From positions 1-64,000 of the forward strand of contig AKXM01000016.1 in the NCBI GenBank assembly GCA_000277545.1: 64,000 nucleotides of DNA, in the 5' to 3' direction. Every line of letters begins with the position of its first letter. The stretch's first letter is position 1. Positions 9,015-17,822 of this stretch are shown here, one piece after another. The translations under genes were made by a program, and so were the position numbers. Below the pieces are notes generated by a model. The model did not search any database. It was given only the letters and a program-made list of their open reading frames with translations, and was not told the origin of the DNA. Source of the DNA: Enterobacter sp. Ag1 (GTDB lineage: Bacteria; Pseudomonadota; Gammaproteobacteria; Enterobacterales; Enterobacteriaceae).

Positions 9015-9793
9015 TTACTTCACGCTGACGTCGATGCCGGGGAAGAACTTCTGCGCGAGCTTAGTCACGGTGCCGTCGGCTTTCACCTTATCGATGGCCG
9101 CATCCAGCTCCTTTTTCGTGACAGTGTCACCTTTACGCAGACCAAAGCCAATCCCGCTGCCGAGGATGGTGTCGTCGGTCACCGGCTTGCCGATAAAGCC
9201 AAAGCCCTTGCCCTGCGGCGTGCTGAGGAAGCCCGCCTGACCTGCCGCGGACATCACCAGAGAGGCATCAATACGGCCATTCAGCAGGTCAGCCCAGGCC
9301 ATATTCTGATCTTTATACGACACGACGTTGACGCCCTGCTTTTCCCAGTGCTCTTTGGCATAGGTTTCCTGAATGGAGCCCTGGAGCACGCCGATGGTTT
9401 TGCCTTTTAGCCCTTCCGCCGTGGCTTCAAGGCCGCTGCCTTCTTTGCCCACCAGCTGAGACGGAATACGGTAGATTGGCTGGGTAAAGTCAATGCTTTT
9501 ACGACGCTGCTCGGTGATGTTCATTGCCGAGTTGATGGCGTCAAACTTCTTCGCCACCAGCCCCGGGATCAGCGAATCAAACGATGTTTCTACCCAGGTA
9601 CATTTCAGGCTGGCCGCCTGGCAAATGGCTTTCCCCAGCTCGACGTCAAACCCTTCCAGCTCGCCCGCGCTGTTGCGGCTTTCAAACGGGGGATACTCCG
9701 CTTCGAGGCCATAGCGCAGCTCGCCGGCGGCCAGCGCAAAAACGAAGAACACAGCCCGAGCAGCAAACTTAACGCATACATTTTTTTCATCAT
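9015..9793 (-). pseudogene. Polar amino-acid ABC transporter binding protein with a frameshift in its signal peptide
   Basis: The main frame (from 9752 down to 9015) encodes a mature solute-binding protein of family 3: 'GELRYGLEAEYPPFESRNSA', 'GFDVELGKAICQA', 'DAINSAMNITEQRRKSIDFT'. It resembles lysine/arginine/ornithine or histidine receptors. The signal peptide is in another frame: 'MMKKMYALSLLLGLCSS' starts at ATG 9793 with an AGGGG ribosome-binding site. One extra base near 9733-9745 would join it cleanly to 'FALAAGEL'. As written, the only start in the main frame is GTG 9752, leaving too little for a signal peptide. The gene therefore carries a frameshift, either real (pseudogene) or a sequencing error. 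It follows the aminotransferase gene by about 10 bases. No permease genes are adjacent. Confidence 0.75.
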
Positions 9794-9802
9794 GACCCCT
9801 TA

Positions 9803-10972
9803 TCAGCGTGGCTTAACCCGGCACAGCGCTTCAGCGCCCGCCCGAAGTGTGGCTTCATCTTTGGCAAATGAGAGCCGGATAATTTTATTGTCAGTACCGT
9901 CGGTATAAAACGCGGAGAGCGGAATGGTCGCCACGCCGTAATCAGTGATTAACCGCTTCACCATCTCGCTGTCGGACTCATCGCTGAAGTGCCCGAAGCG
10001 GGCCAGCAGGAAGAATGACCCACCGCTCGGCAGCAGTTCAAACGGCGAATCAGCCAGCAAAGACTGCATTAAATCACGCTTGCGCTGATAAAACGCCGCC
10101 AGTGAAAGATAAGTTTGCGGATCGCTCATATAGTCGGCGAACGCATACTGCATCGGCGTGTCGGCGGAGAACATCAGGAACTGATGCACCTTGCAGATCT
10201 CATCCATCAGCGCCGCCGGGGCCAGGCAATACCCAACCCGCCAGCCCGTGACGTGGAAGGTTTTACCGAACGACGACACAATCACGCTGCGCTCGGCAAG
10301 CTGCGGGTGCGTCGCCATGCCGTGGTGCTTTTTGCCGTCAAAGACGATGTGTTCATACACTTCATCGGACAGGATCACAATGTCGGTGTCGCGGGTTACC
10401 GCCGCCAGCATTTCCAGATCATGGGCGCTAAATACCTGCCCGCTTGGGTTATGCGGCGTGTTCACGATGATCATCCGCGTACGTGGCGTAATCGCCGCCC
10501 GCACTTCGTCCCAGTCAACGGTAAAATCAGGCAGGCTCAGCTTGAGCGCCACCGGTTTGGCGCCCTGCAGGCGGACAATCGGCGCGTAGCTGTCGAAAGA
10601 AGGCTCAAAGTAGATAACTTCATCGCCGGGATGTACCAGACCGCCGATCGCAGAATAAAGCCCTTCGCTGGCGCTAGCGGTGACCAGCACCTCCTCTGCA
10701 GGGTCATACTCGGCCCCGTAAAGGCTCGCCACTTTGTCGGCAATCAGCTGTTTCAGGGACGCCAGACCGGTCATCGGGGCGTACTGGTTATGCCCTTCCT
10801 GCATGGCTTTGGTGACGCCAGCGACCAGTTTCGGGTCGCAGGGGAAGTTGGGTGCCCCCTGAGAAAGATTTATCGCCTTGTGCTGCGCGGAAAGCTGGCC
10901 GATCACCGTAAAAATCGTGGTTCCGACGTCCGGCAATTTTGAACGTTGTTGTACCGGGGTTTGTATGGCCAT
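9803..10972 (-). CDS. Methionine-type aminotransferase (YbdL-like, class I/II PLP)
   Basis: This 389-residue PLP-dependent aminotransferase resembles E. coli YbdL (methionine aminotransferase) and the kynurenine aminotransferase group. Family signatures include 'INLSQGAPNFPCDP' near the N-terminus, 'NQYAPMTGLASLK', 'VNTPHNPSGQVF' (PLP-binding Asn), 'ILSDEVYEHIVFDG' and 'SSFGKTFHVTGWRVGYC', which holds the Schiff-base lysine. I start at ATG 10972 ('MAIQTPVQ'), matching YbdL length. It is the first gene of a two-gene unit with the binding-protein gene and is divergent from a LysR gene, its likely regulator. The true amino donor is not determined. Confidence 0.85.
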   Translation of the reverse strand: MAIQTPVQQRSKLPDVGTTIFTVIGQLSAQHKAINLSQGAPNFPCDPKLVAGVTKAMQEGHNQYAPMTGLASLKQLIADKVASLYGAEYDPAEEVLVTASASEGLYSAIGGLVHPGDEVIYFEPSFDSYAPIVRLQGAKPVALKLSLPDFTVDWDEVRAAITPRTRMIIVNTPHNPSGQVFSAHDLEMLAAVTRDTDIVILSDEVYEHIVFDGKKHHGMATHPQLAERSVIVSSFGKTFHVTGWRVGYCLAPAALMDEICKVHQFLMFSADTPMQYAFADYMSDPQTYLSLAAFYQRKRDLMQSLLADSPFELLPSGGSFFLLARFGHFSDESDSEMVKRLITDYGVATIPLSAFYTDGTDNKIIRLSFAKDEATLRAGAEALCRVKPR

Positions 10973-11030
10973 AGCGGCTCCTGAACGTGATGCGATTTGC
11001 ATAACTATTCAATATCGCCGCCATTGCCAC

Positions 11031-11072
11031 GACAATCGAATTGTTGTCATAATAGCCATGCAAAAAATGCAT
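11031..11072. promoter_or_regulatory. Candidate LysR-type operators between aminotransferase and regulator genes
   Basis: Two inverted repeats lie in the 118-base divergent gap. One is GACAA-N8-TTGTC (11031-11048). The other is ATGCAAAAAATGCAT (11058-11072), a perfect dyad that fits the T-N11-A pattern of LysR boxes. Binding by the adjacent LysR protein is an inference. Confidence 0.45.
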
Positions 11073-11090
11073 AGCTCAGCGGAGAGCATC

Positions 11091-11945
11091 ATGACCCGGC
11101 GTAATTTCCCCCTAAATACTCTCGATGCTTTTCTGGTCACGGCCAGGCACCTGAACCTCACCCGGGCGGCAAAAGAGCTTTGCCTGACCCAGGGCGCCGT
11201 CAGCCGTAAAATTGCGGCGCTGGAGCAGTGGCTGGGGTTCGCGCTTTTTGAGCGCCATGCACGCGGATTACGCCTCACGCCCCAGGGCAGCGCCCTGCTG
11301 CCCGATCTCCAGAACGCCTTTAACACGCTGCTGGACGTGGCCGACCGGGCCTGCCATAAGCCTGAGATTATTCGTCTTAAGGCCCCCACCTGCGCCATGC
11401 GCTGGCTGGTGCCGAAGCTGATTCAGCTTGAGCAGCGTATGCCGGAGATCCAGGTTGCGTTAACCACGACCGTGGAGCACGGCGTCAATTTCAAAAACGA
11501 GCCGTTTGATGCCGCCATTGTGTTTGGTCAGCAGGCCAAAAGCGGCGCGCTGCTGTTTGAAGAGAGTCTGACGCCGGTTATCTGTCAGGCGTTGCTTCCG
11601 CCGGAGACGAGCAACTGGGAGCGGCTGACCTTTTTGCACCCGACTCGCGATCGTACCGACTGGTCATTATGGCTTGGAAAGAACCCTTCACCGCCTTGGC
11701 TGGCGATGCAGAAAAATCAGCATTTCGACACCATGGATCTGGCGATCAGCGCCGCTATTCAGGGGTTTGGGATAGCCATCGCAGACGAAACGCTGGTGGC
11801 CGAAGATCTTCGTACCGGGCGGTTAGTGCGGCCTTTTACCGGGAGCGTAAAAACCGGGGCCAGTTACAGGCTGGCGGTGAAGCCCGGCAGCGAAGGCGCC
11901 GCCGGGCTGGAGGCCTTTTGCAATGCGTTACTCAGTCCAGGCTGA
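11091..11945 (+). CDS. LysR-family transcriptional regulator (GcvA-like)
   Basis: This 284-residue LysR-type regulator starts at ATG 11091 after a GGAGAG ribosome-binding site. The N-terminal winged helix-turn-helix reads 'NTLDAFLVTARHLNLTRAAK' then 'ELCLTQGAVSRKIAALEQWL', close to the GcvA subgroup. The C-terminal part is a PBP2-like effector domain. It is divergent from the aminotransferase gene and probably controls it, responding to an amino acid or derived keto acid. Its 3' end overlaps the convergent carboxylesterase end by 14 bases. Confidence 0.85.
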   Translation: MTRRNFPLNTLDAFLVTARHLNLTRAAKELCLTQGAVSRKIAALEQWLGFALFERHARGLRLTPQGSALLPDLQNAFNTLLDVADRACHKPEIIRLKAPTCAMRWLVPKLIQLEQRMPEIQVALTTTVEHGVNFKNEPFDAAIVFGQQAKSGALLFEESLTPVICQALLPPETSNWERLTFLHPTRDRTDWSLWLGKNPSPPWLAMQKNQHFDTMDLAISAAIQGFGIAIADETLVAEDLRTGRLVRPFTGSVKTGASYRLAVKPGSEGAAGLEAFCNALLSPG

Positions 11946-13434
11946 CGTGGTGTTTCATCACTCGCTTAAATAACTGCATTCTCAGCCGCATAAAGCGATT
12001 TTCGACTTTAAACTGCGCCCGCAGATGAACGCCCAGCCGCAGCGTGCGGTCCCGCCCTTTGGTGCTGGCAGGCCAGCTTAACGGCCCAGGTAACGCTTTG
12101 CTATGCGCCCTGGCGCTGCGGGCGAAGCTGACCCAATAATCGCCAATCTGAGCGGCAAACTGCAGGTCGCGTTCAGTCACATATTCACTGGCAGGCGGGG
12201 AAAGCTGCAGCGTGTTAAAGACATAAGCCACTTCGTTGCCGTGCCAGGTGCCGTTGGCGTAGGTTTCACGCTCGGCCTCCGCCACGTAGTCAAAATAATA
12301 CCGCCAGCAGGGCTGGCCTGCGCGCTGCTGCGCCTGCATCACCACAAACCCCAGCGTGGTAAAGGCCATGTCCCGGCACACCTGACGGCCCAGCTCAGCG
12401 TCACCCTTAACGCCGGGATACAGCAATTTGATAAGCCCCAGACCGAGACGCTTTTCCCGGCGCAGAAGCGCAACCTGCCCGGCGGGATCTATCCCGAAGT
12501 AGCTCAGCACGCTCGCCTCATCGCTGTTGCTGCCCACCATCAGCGGCATCCGGTGCTGTCGTGCGGCAAAAAACGTGTCCAGCATGGGTTCAGGCAAAAC
12601 AATATCGCCGCTGATGGGCGTCGGCCCGATGTTTAGCGGGGCTTCCAGCGCCCATAATTCACTGGCGGGAAGGGAACGCAGCGCTTCAGCGTTCGCATTC
12701 TTCAGCCCAAAATGTTCTGCCACCGCCACGCCGCGCTTCAACGCTTTACGGCGATCGACATCCGGCAGCGTGTAGGCGCTTTGTATAATCCCCTTGTGGA
12801 ACAGGCCGCTGGCTAAAGGCGATGCCAGCAGAGAAAGCACGCTGCGGGCGCCTGCTGACTCGCCAAACAGCGTGACGTTGCTGGCGTCTCCGCCAAAAGC
12901 AGCGATGTTGGCCTGCACCCACTTCAGCGCGGCAATCTGATCGAGCAAGGCAAAGTTGTGGATCGGCCCAGCCGGATTTTCTTCATCCAATGCGGGATGA
13001 GCAAAAAAGCCCAGATGCCCAAGCCGGTAGTTCACCGTCACTAACACCACGCCCCGCGAGGCCAGCGCGGCGCCATCATATGGAGGTAAAGAACCGGCTC
13101 CAATGGTGTAGCCGCCCCCGTGCAGCCAGACCATCACCGGCAAGGGTTTGCCCGTTCGCCGGGCGGGAGTCCAGATATTGAGGTAAAGGCAGTCTTCTGA
13201 AAACTGGCCCGGATCGCCGCCGCCGACGGCTTTGCAGTATTCCAGGCTTTGCCAACAGGCCTGAGCGAAGGTATCGGCGACGCGAATACCTTGCCAGTTT
13301 TCTGGCGGCTGAGGCGCTCGCCAGCGCAGGTTTCCAGTGGGAGGCATGGCAAAGGGAATACCGCGATACACCGCAATATCCCCCTGAAGGACGCCGCTCA
13401 GTTGACCCTGAGCGACGTTAACAACGTGTTCCAT
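11932..13434 (-). CDS. Type-B carboxylesterase (PnbA-like)
   Basis: This 500-residue alpha/beta-hydrolase belongs to the type-B carboxylesterase/para-nitrobenzyl esterase family. Visible features are the oxyanion loop 'VWLHGGGYTIGAG', the nucleophile elbow 'FGESAG' (catalytic Ser), an acidic residue in 'GSNSDEASVL' and the catalytic-histidine region 'TWHGNEVAYVFNT'. No signal peptide is seen, so it is probably cytoplasmic. I start at ATG 13434 ('MEHVVNVAQGQLSGV') with an AAGGAAC ribosome-binding site. It follows ydcJ by about 40 bases on the same strand and is likely co-transcribed. The natural ester substrate is unknown; the gene is absent from this place in K-12. Confidence 0.88.
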   Translation of the reverse strand: MEHVVNVAQGQLSGVLQGDIAVYRGIPFAMPPTGNLRWRAPQPPENWQGIRVADTFAQACWQSLEYCKAVGGGDPGQFSEDCLYLNIWTPARRTGKPLPVMVWLHGGGYTIGAGSLPPYDGAALASRGVVLVTVNYRLGHLGFFAHPALDEENPAGPIHNFALLDQIAALKWVQANIAAFGGDASNVTLFGESAGARSVLSLLASPLASGLFHKGIIQSAYTLPDVDRRKALKRGVAVAEHFGLKNANAEALRSLPASELWALEAPLNIGPTPISGDIVLPEPMLDTFFAARQHRMPLMVGSNSDEASVLSYFGIDPAGQVALLRREKRLGLGLIKLLYPGVKGDAELGRQVCRDMAFTTLGFVVMQAQQRAGQPCWRYYFDYVAEAERETYANGTWHGNEVAYVFNTLQLSPPASEYVTERDLQFAAQIGDYWVSFARSARAHSKALPGPLSWPASTKGRDRTLRLGVHLRAQFKVENRFMRLRMQLFKRVMKHHVSLD

Positions 13435-13475
13435 CTGCTGTTCCTTGTAGCTGACATCCCAGCAGGGTAACGCGT

Positions 13476-14819
13476 TTACAATAAACCGCAACGGCGTTTG
13501 CTGCGATCCTCCGCCTGTTGATAAAGGCTGAATTCATCGGCCACCGCCGCACCCAGCGCCATTTCGAACTCGCTGCGGCTGGAGTGCCCGTGCTGTCGCT
13601 GGCCACCGTCGCTGCCTAAATTTGACTGGAAGATGCCCGCGGCGCTAACCGGCAGGAAATCTTCATAGATGATAGGCTGGGCGATGAGCCAGCCGCGCTC
13701 AATCAACAACTGCGGATCGTCGCCTGGTTTGATGGACTGGCGATGCATGTCGCCCACCGGCGTCAGGCGGTAGCGAAAATAGGCCAGCCCCTGGCGACGA
13801 AGCAGTGCGTCGCTGTCCGGGAAGCGGCTGAACACCTCCTGCAAATGCTGCTGATGGCTTAGGTTGTCCGTGCCGTTTCCCGCTTCGAGCAATAATTCAT
13901 CATACAGCGCGCGGCCTTTAGGCGTCAGCGCCACGCCGCGCTGCTCAATCTCACCAAATCGGGCGGTGTGCGTGCCGTGGTGCTCACCGGCAAACAAAAT
14001 AGGCTCTTCCAGCGCTTTAAAACTGGTCTGACGCAGCAAAATGGGGCGTTCACGGCGAGGTGGGCCTTCAATAATGGCTTTGGGCGAGATGCCCCGCTCC
14101 GGCATCATCGCCTGAACGCGGTCGATATCCAGCGTGCGCGGCGTGAGATGGTTAATGTGGCAGCCACGGAAGCAAACCACATCGGCAATCAGGCGATGCT
14201 CGTCGTGCAGGGCGCGGTAAGTGTCGGCGTCAACCGTGGCATGCTGATGCCAGCGGAAGGTTTCCAGCGCTTCGGCCACAAAGGTGTTCGCCTCTGCCTC
14301 GCTGAATCCGCCCTGCCTGTCGTGGAGATCGAGCATTTCGCGGCAGCGGGGAGTGAAAATGTCGCGTTTATCGAGGATTGCGGCAGCGCGAGCCCTTAGC
14401 GTCGGGTTGTCGATAAGCTCCAGACGCAATAAAGAGGTAAACACGCGGAAGGGATTACGCGCCAGCGCCTGGTCGTCAATCGGGCGGAAAGCGGTGGAAT
14501 GTACCGGTACCCCGGCCTGGGAAAGATCGTAGTAACCCACCGGATGCATGCCCATTACCGCGAAAATTCGCTTCAGCACCGCCAGCTCTTCGGCCTTACC
14601 TACGCGAATCGCGCCGTGGCGCTCTACGTTTAACCTTGCCAGCTCGTCAGCATTTTCGAGCTGCTGGTGCAGCTCAGGATCGTGTTCCAGCACGGCCAGG
14701 TTTACATCCGCCACCAGTTCTAACAGCGTGCCGTACTGCGGAACTTCTTGCTGGTACATCGCCGACATAGCTTGCGAAAATTTGTCCCGAATCTCATCGG
14801 CCGTGAGGGTGTTCGCCAT
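13476..14819 (-). CDS. ydcJ: YdcJ, DUF1338 / 2-oxoadipate dioxygenase-decarboxylase family
   Basis: This 447-residue protein matches E. coli YdcJ in length and almost throughout, for example 'MSAMYQQEVPQYGTLLELVADVNLAVLE' split around residues 17-44, and 'VPVHSTAFRPID'. The DUF1338 family has a VOC-like metal-dependent fold. A Pseudomonas member (HglS) converts 2-oxoadipate to D-2-hydroxyglutarate in lysine catabolism. The conserved histidines in 'RWHQHAT' and 'CHINHLTPRTLDID' plausibly hold the metal. The physiological role in enterobacteria is not settled. It is divergent from its usual neighbour ydcI. Confidence 0.92.
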   Translation of the reverse strand: MANTLTADEIRDKFSQAMSAMYQQEVPQYGTLLELVADVNLAVLEHDPELHQQLENADELARLNVERHGAIRVGKAEELAVLKRIFAVMGMHPVGYYDLSQAGVPVHSTAFRPIDDQALARNPFRVFTSLLRLELIDNPTLRARAAAILDKRDIFTPRCREMLDLHDRQGGFSEAEANTFVAEALETFRWHQHATVDADTYRALHDEHRLIADVVCFRGCHINHLTPRTLDIDRVQAMMPERGISPKAIIEGPPRRERPILLRQTSFKALEEPILFAGEHHGTHTARFGEIEQRGVALTPKGRALYDELLLEAGNGTDNLSHQQHLQEVFSRFPDSDALLRRQGLAYFRYRLTPVGDMHRQSIKPGDDPQLLIERGWLIAQPIIYEDFLPVSAAGIFQSNLGSDGGQRQHGHSSRSEFEMALGAAVADEFSLYQQAEDRSKRRCGLL

Positions 14820-15197
14820 GATGTCATGCCTCCAGTGGATAGTGCTGAAAGCGTAGAACCTGGTGGATCACTTATCAGGAAGAATTTCCATTTTGTGATC
14901 TGCTTTGCAGCACCTAAAAAGTAATTTTTTCAGCATATTACATAACGCAGCGTTATGCAGAATGCCTACCACAAAGAGTATAAATTAACAAAAAATTAAC
15001 TAAAACAGGCCGCGTTAAAATCTGCAGACCGGCATCACTTTTCAGCAAAATAGCGCCCTTTTGTCGAAAAAATCTTCTCTTATTTAAAGTGGTTATGTGC
15101 CTGGTCATAACAAAATGTTAATAATATTTTGCAATGAAGTTATCAAAATTCAACACCGAGGCTTGTCAGCTAAGCCGGACTGTTTTTAACATTGCTT
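14820..15197. promoter_or_regulatory. ydcJ/ydcI divergent intergenic region with a 17-base palindrome
   Basis: This AT-rich 378-base gap carries the promoters of both genes. A perfect palindrome, CATAACGCAGCGTTATG (14941-14957), includes a T-N11-A LysR core and is a natural candidate for YdcI binding. No small ORF or RNA gene is recognised. Confidence 0.5.
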
Positions 15198-16121
15198 ATG
15201 GAAAAAAATGGTCTCTTCAGTCAGCGCATTCGCTTGCGCCATTTACATACTTTCGTGGCCGTCGCTCAGCAGGGAACACTGGGTCGCGCGGCTGAAACTC
15301 TAAACCTGAGCCAGCCGGCGCTCTCCAAAACCCTCAATGAGCTGGAGCAGCTTACCGGCACACGTCTGTTCGAACGCGGGCGGTTAGGCGCTCAGCTAAC
15401 GCTCACCGGCGAGCAGTTTTTAACCCATGCGGTAAAAGTGCTTGATGCCCTGAATCATGCCGGGCAGTCGTTTGTACGCCGGGAAGACCGGCCTTCTGAT
15501 GTGATACGTATTGGCGCGCTGCCTACCGCCGCGCTGGGTATTTTACCGGCGGTGATCGGCGAGTTTCATAGGCAGCAGAGCGACGTCACCCTGCAGGTTG
15601 GCACCATGAATAACACCATGCTGCTGGCGGGATTGAAGTCCGGGGAACTGGATTTAGGCATCGGGCGCATGTCCGATCCTGAGCTAATGACGGGCCTGAA
15701 TTATGAACTGCTGTTCCTGGAGTCTCTCAAGCTGGTTGTTCGCCCTAACCATCCGCTGCTGCATGAAAATATTACCCTTAGCCGGGTGATGGAATGGCCC
15801 GCGGTGGTCTCCCCTCAGGGCACGGTGCCGCGCGATAACGCGGAATCTCTGCTCGCGTCACAGGGCTGCAAGCTGCCTTCAACCTGCATCGAAACGCTGT
15901 CGGCTTCGCTCTCCCGCCAGCTGACCGTCGACTACAACTATGTCTGGTTTGTGCCTTCCGGCGCGGTGAAGGACGATTTGCGCCAGGGCACGCTGGCCGC
16001 GCTTCCTGTCCCGATTCCGGGCGTCGGGGAACCTATCGGGATCCTTACGCGGGTGGACACTCAGCTCTCAACGGCTGCGCAAATTCTGCTGTCGTCGATT
16101 CGTAAATCAATGCCGTCCTGA
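15198..16121 (+). CDS. ydcI: LysR-family regulator YdcI
   Basis: This 307-residue LysR regulator is almost identical to E. coli YdcI in its DNA-binding half ('IRLRHLHTFVAVAQQGTLG' then 'RAAETLNLSQPALSKTLNEL'). Its effector domain follows ('MSDPELMTGLNYELLFLESL'). The start is the ATG at 15198 ('MEKNGLFSQ'), as in K-12; a TTG six bases earlier is in frame but less likely. YdcI has been linked to acid-stress tolerance in Salmonella and E. coli. It is divergent from ydcJ. Confidence 0.93.
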   Translation: MEKNGLFSQRIRLRHLHTFVAVAQQGTLGRAAETLNLSQPALSKTLNELEQLTGTRLFERGRLGAQLTLTGEQFLTHAVKVLDALNHAGQSFVRREDRPSDVIRIGALPTAALGILPAVIGEFHRQQSDVTLQVGTMNNTMLLAGLKSGELDLGIGRMSDPELMTGLNYELLFLESLKLVVRPNHPLLHENITLSRVMEWPAVVSPQGTVPRDNAESLLASQGCKLPSTCIETLSASLSRQLTVDYNYVWFVPSGAVKDDLRQGTLAALPVPIPGVGEPIGILTRVDTQLSTAAQILLSSIRKSMPS

Positions 16122-16145
16122 GGGAGCTCGCCGCCATCCCGCCGC

Positions 16146-16709
16146 TCAGCGGCTTCTTTTGGCGTGTTTCTCCCAGGTTTCCAGTTTGGCCTGTTCTGAT
16201 TTTTTTAAAGCAACATAGCAGGCCCCGCTTCCACCGTGGTGCGGCATCGCCACGCAAAAAGCCTGCACTTCGTCAAACTCGGCCAGCCAGCGCCCAAGGA
16301 AGCTACGCACCACGTTGGCATGGGATTTATCTTCTCGTCCTTTGCCGTGCACGATGAGCACATTACGCAGGCCATCCTGCTTAGCCTGCATAATGTAGGC
16401 AAACAACATCTGCCGGCAGCGCTCTACGGGCTGGCGGAGCAGATTAAGACTTGCCTGCTGGCCGTATTTTCCGAGCCGGAGCTTGTCCAGGACGCCGCTC
16501 TGCAGACCCTCTCGCTTGTACTCCAGCGGCGTGTCGAGGGGAATGATGTCCAAAAAGTCGGTGGTGAGAAAGTTGTCCAGTTGGATGGGGTCTGGCTTCA
16601 CGCCAATGTGCTCTTTCTGAGGTTTGATCCACTGGCTGTCCGCACAGTTTTTCAGCGGTTTGACATCCTCCATGGCGTCAAGAAACAGCGATTTGTCGTC
16701 AAGGTTCAC
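16146..16709 (-). CDS. smrA: Smr-domain protein SmrA (YdaL)
   Basis: I start this gene at GTG 16709, preceded by AGGAGG, giving 187 residues like E. coli YdaL; longer upstream extensions are not conserved. The protein has an N-terminal segment 'NLDDKSLFLDAMEDVKPLK' and a C-terminal Smr domain (about residues 85-175) with 'LNLLRQPVERC', 'VLIVHGKGREDKSHANVVRS' and 'MPHHGGSGACYVAL'. E. coli YdaL's Smr domain has reported DNA-nicking activity; its biological role is unclear. The C-terminus 'WEKHAKRSR' is also that of YdaL. Confidence 0.93.
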   Translation of the reverse strand: MNLDDKSLFLDAMEDVKPLKNCADSQWIKPQKEHIGVKPDPIQLDNFLTTDFLDIIPLDTPLEYKREGLQSGVLDKLRLGKYGQQASLNLLRQPVERCRQMLFAYIMQAKQDGLRNVLIVHGKGREDKSHANVVRSFLGRWLAEFDEVQAFCVAMPHHGGSGACYVALKKSEQAKLETWEKHAKRSR

Positions 16710-17147
16710 GGTCAATCCTCCTGAGTTAGCTGCCGCTACTATAACCCCGCCCTGCCTGAGGCTCAACGGGACAGCCGTGGGAGATATTCCAGAATAGTTG
16801 GCAAATTATTTATGTCACCGGATCTTTAAAATTAAAATATAAAGTTTGCATTTACGTTAAAAAAAGGTAAATCAAATAACCGTAAAAGAAATTATTATTC
16901 CCTTCACCGGGGAAATAATCACCGCCGCAATCAGACGGTCAGTCGCTAACTATTTCGGGCGATAAGTCAGGGAAGTTATCAAACTTTTTTTTCTACTTCC
17001 GGCCATTATTTTCCGTCTTCGCCTGGAAATTTAGATGCGGTGATAATCCTTTTGAGGTCTGGCTGACGCCGCTGGGGGCATGTTATCTTTTCAGCCTCAA
17101 AATGGGCCGCGCATTCGTTCAGGCCTGACAAAAAACGGAGTAATACC
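16710..17147. other. smrA-ogt intergenic region
   Basis: This 438-base non-coding stretch lies between divergent smrA and ogt. It is AT-rich near 16800-16900 and contains a hairpin at 16894-16919 (ATTATTCCC paired with GGGGAAATAAT). The K-12 abg genes, which lie between smrA and ogt there, are absent. I see no gene in it. Confidence 0.5.
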
Positions 17148-17663
17148 GTGCTGACAATACTGGAAGATAAGATTGACACCCCGCTTGGGCCGCTGTGGAT
17201 CTTGTGCGACGAACAATTCAGGCTTCGGGCCGTGGAATGGGAAGAACACAGCGACAGCATGGAGCAGCTGTTGAATATTCACTATGGGAAACAAGGGTTT
17301 CAACGCGTCAGCAGCCGTAACCCTGGGGGCCTTAGTGACAAGCTGCGTGACTATTTTTCTGGCGATCTGGCGGTGATCGATACTCTGCCCACGGCGACGG
17401 CTGGCACGGATTTCCAGCGTCAGGTTTGGCAGGCTTTGCGCGATATCCCCTGTGGACGAGTGATGCATTATGGCGAACTGGCAGAACAGCTAGGCCGCGC
17501 CGGGGCCGCTCGCGCTGTCGGCGCCGCGAACGGCTCAAACCCGGTGAGCATTGTGGTGCCGTGCCATCGCGTCATTGGTCGAAACGGCACGATGACCGGG
17601 TATGCAGGCGGCGTGGCGCGGAAAGAGTGGCTGCTGCGCCATGAAGGTTATTTATTACTGTGA
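17148..17663 (+). CDS. ogt: Methylated-DNA--protein-cysteine methyltransferase Ogt
   Basis: This 171-residue DNA-repair protein transfers the methyl group from O6-methylguanine or O4-methylthymine to its own cysteine in a suicide reaction. The active site '[13 protein letters not shown]' is intact, as is the DNA-binding region '[20 protein letters not shown]' and the Ogt-specific ending '[18 protein letters not shown]'. Translation starts at GTG 17148 after a GGAG site. The order ogt-fnr-uspE is that of K-12, read in reverse. Confidence 0.95.
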   Translation: MLTILEDKIDTPLGPLWILCDEQFRLRAVEWEEHSDSMEQLLNIHYGKQGFQRVSSRNPGGLSDKLRDYFSGDLAVIDTLPTATAGTDFQRQVWQALRDIPCGRVMHYGELAEQLGRAGAARAVGAANGSNPVSIVVPCHRVIGRNGTMTGYAGGVARKEWLLRHEGYLLL

Positions 17664-17822
17664 TGGTGCCAAAAGTGCGGCTATTTATTCCAAAAAAGAG
17701 TAGCTGCATTTTAATGTTTCAGGGAATGCAACAAGATGAAGACCCTTTTTTAACCCCCTCCCTTTATTATTGTCCGAATAACGTTCTGCCAGACTTACCT
17801 GATCGCGAAAAAGATGTTAAAA

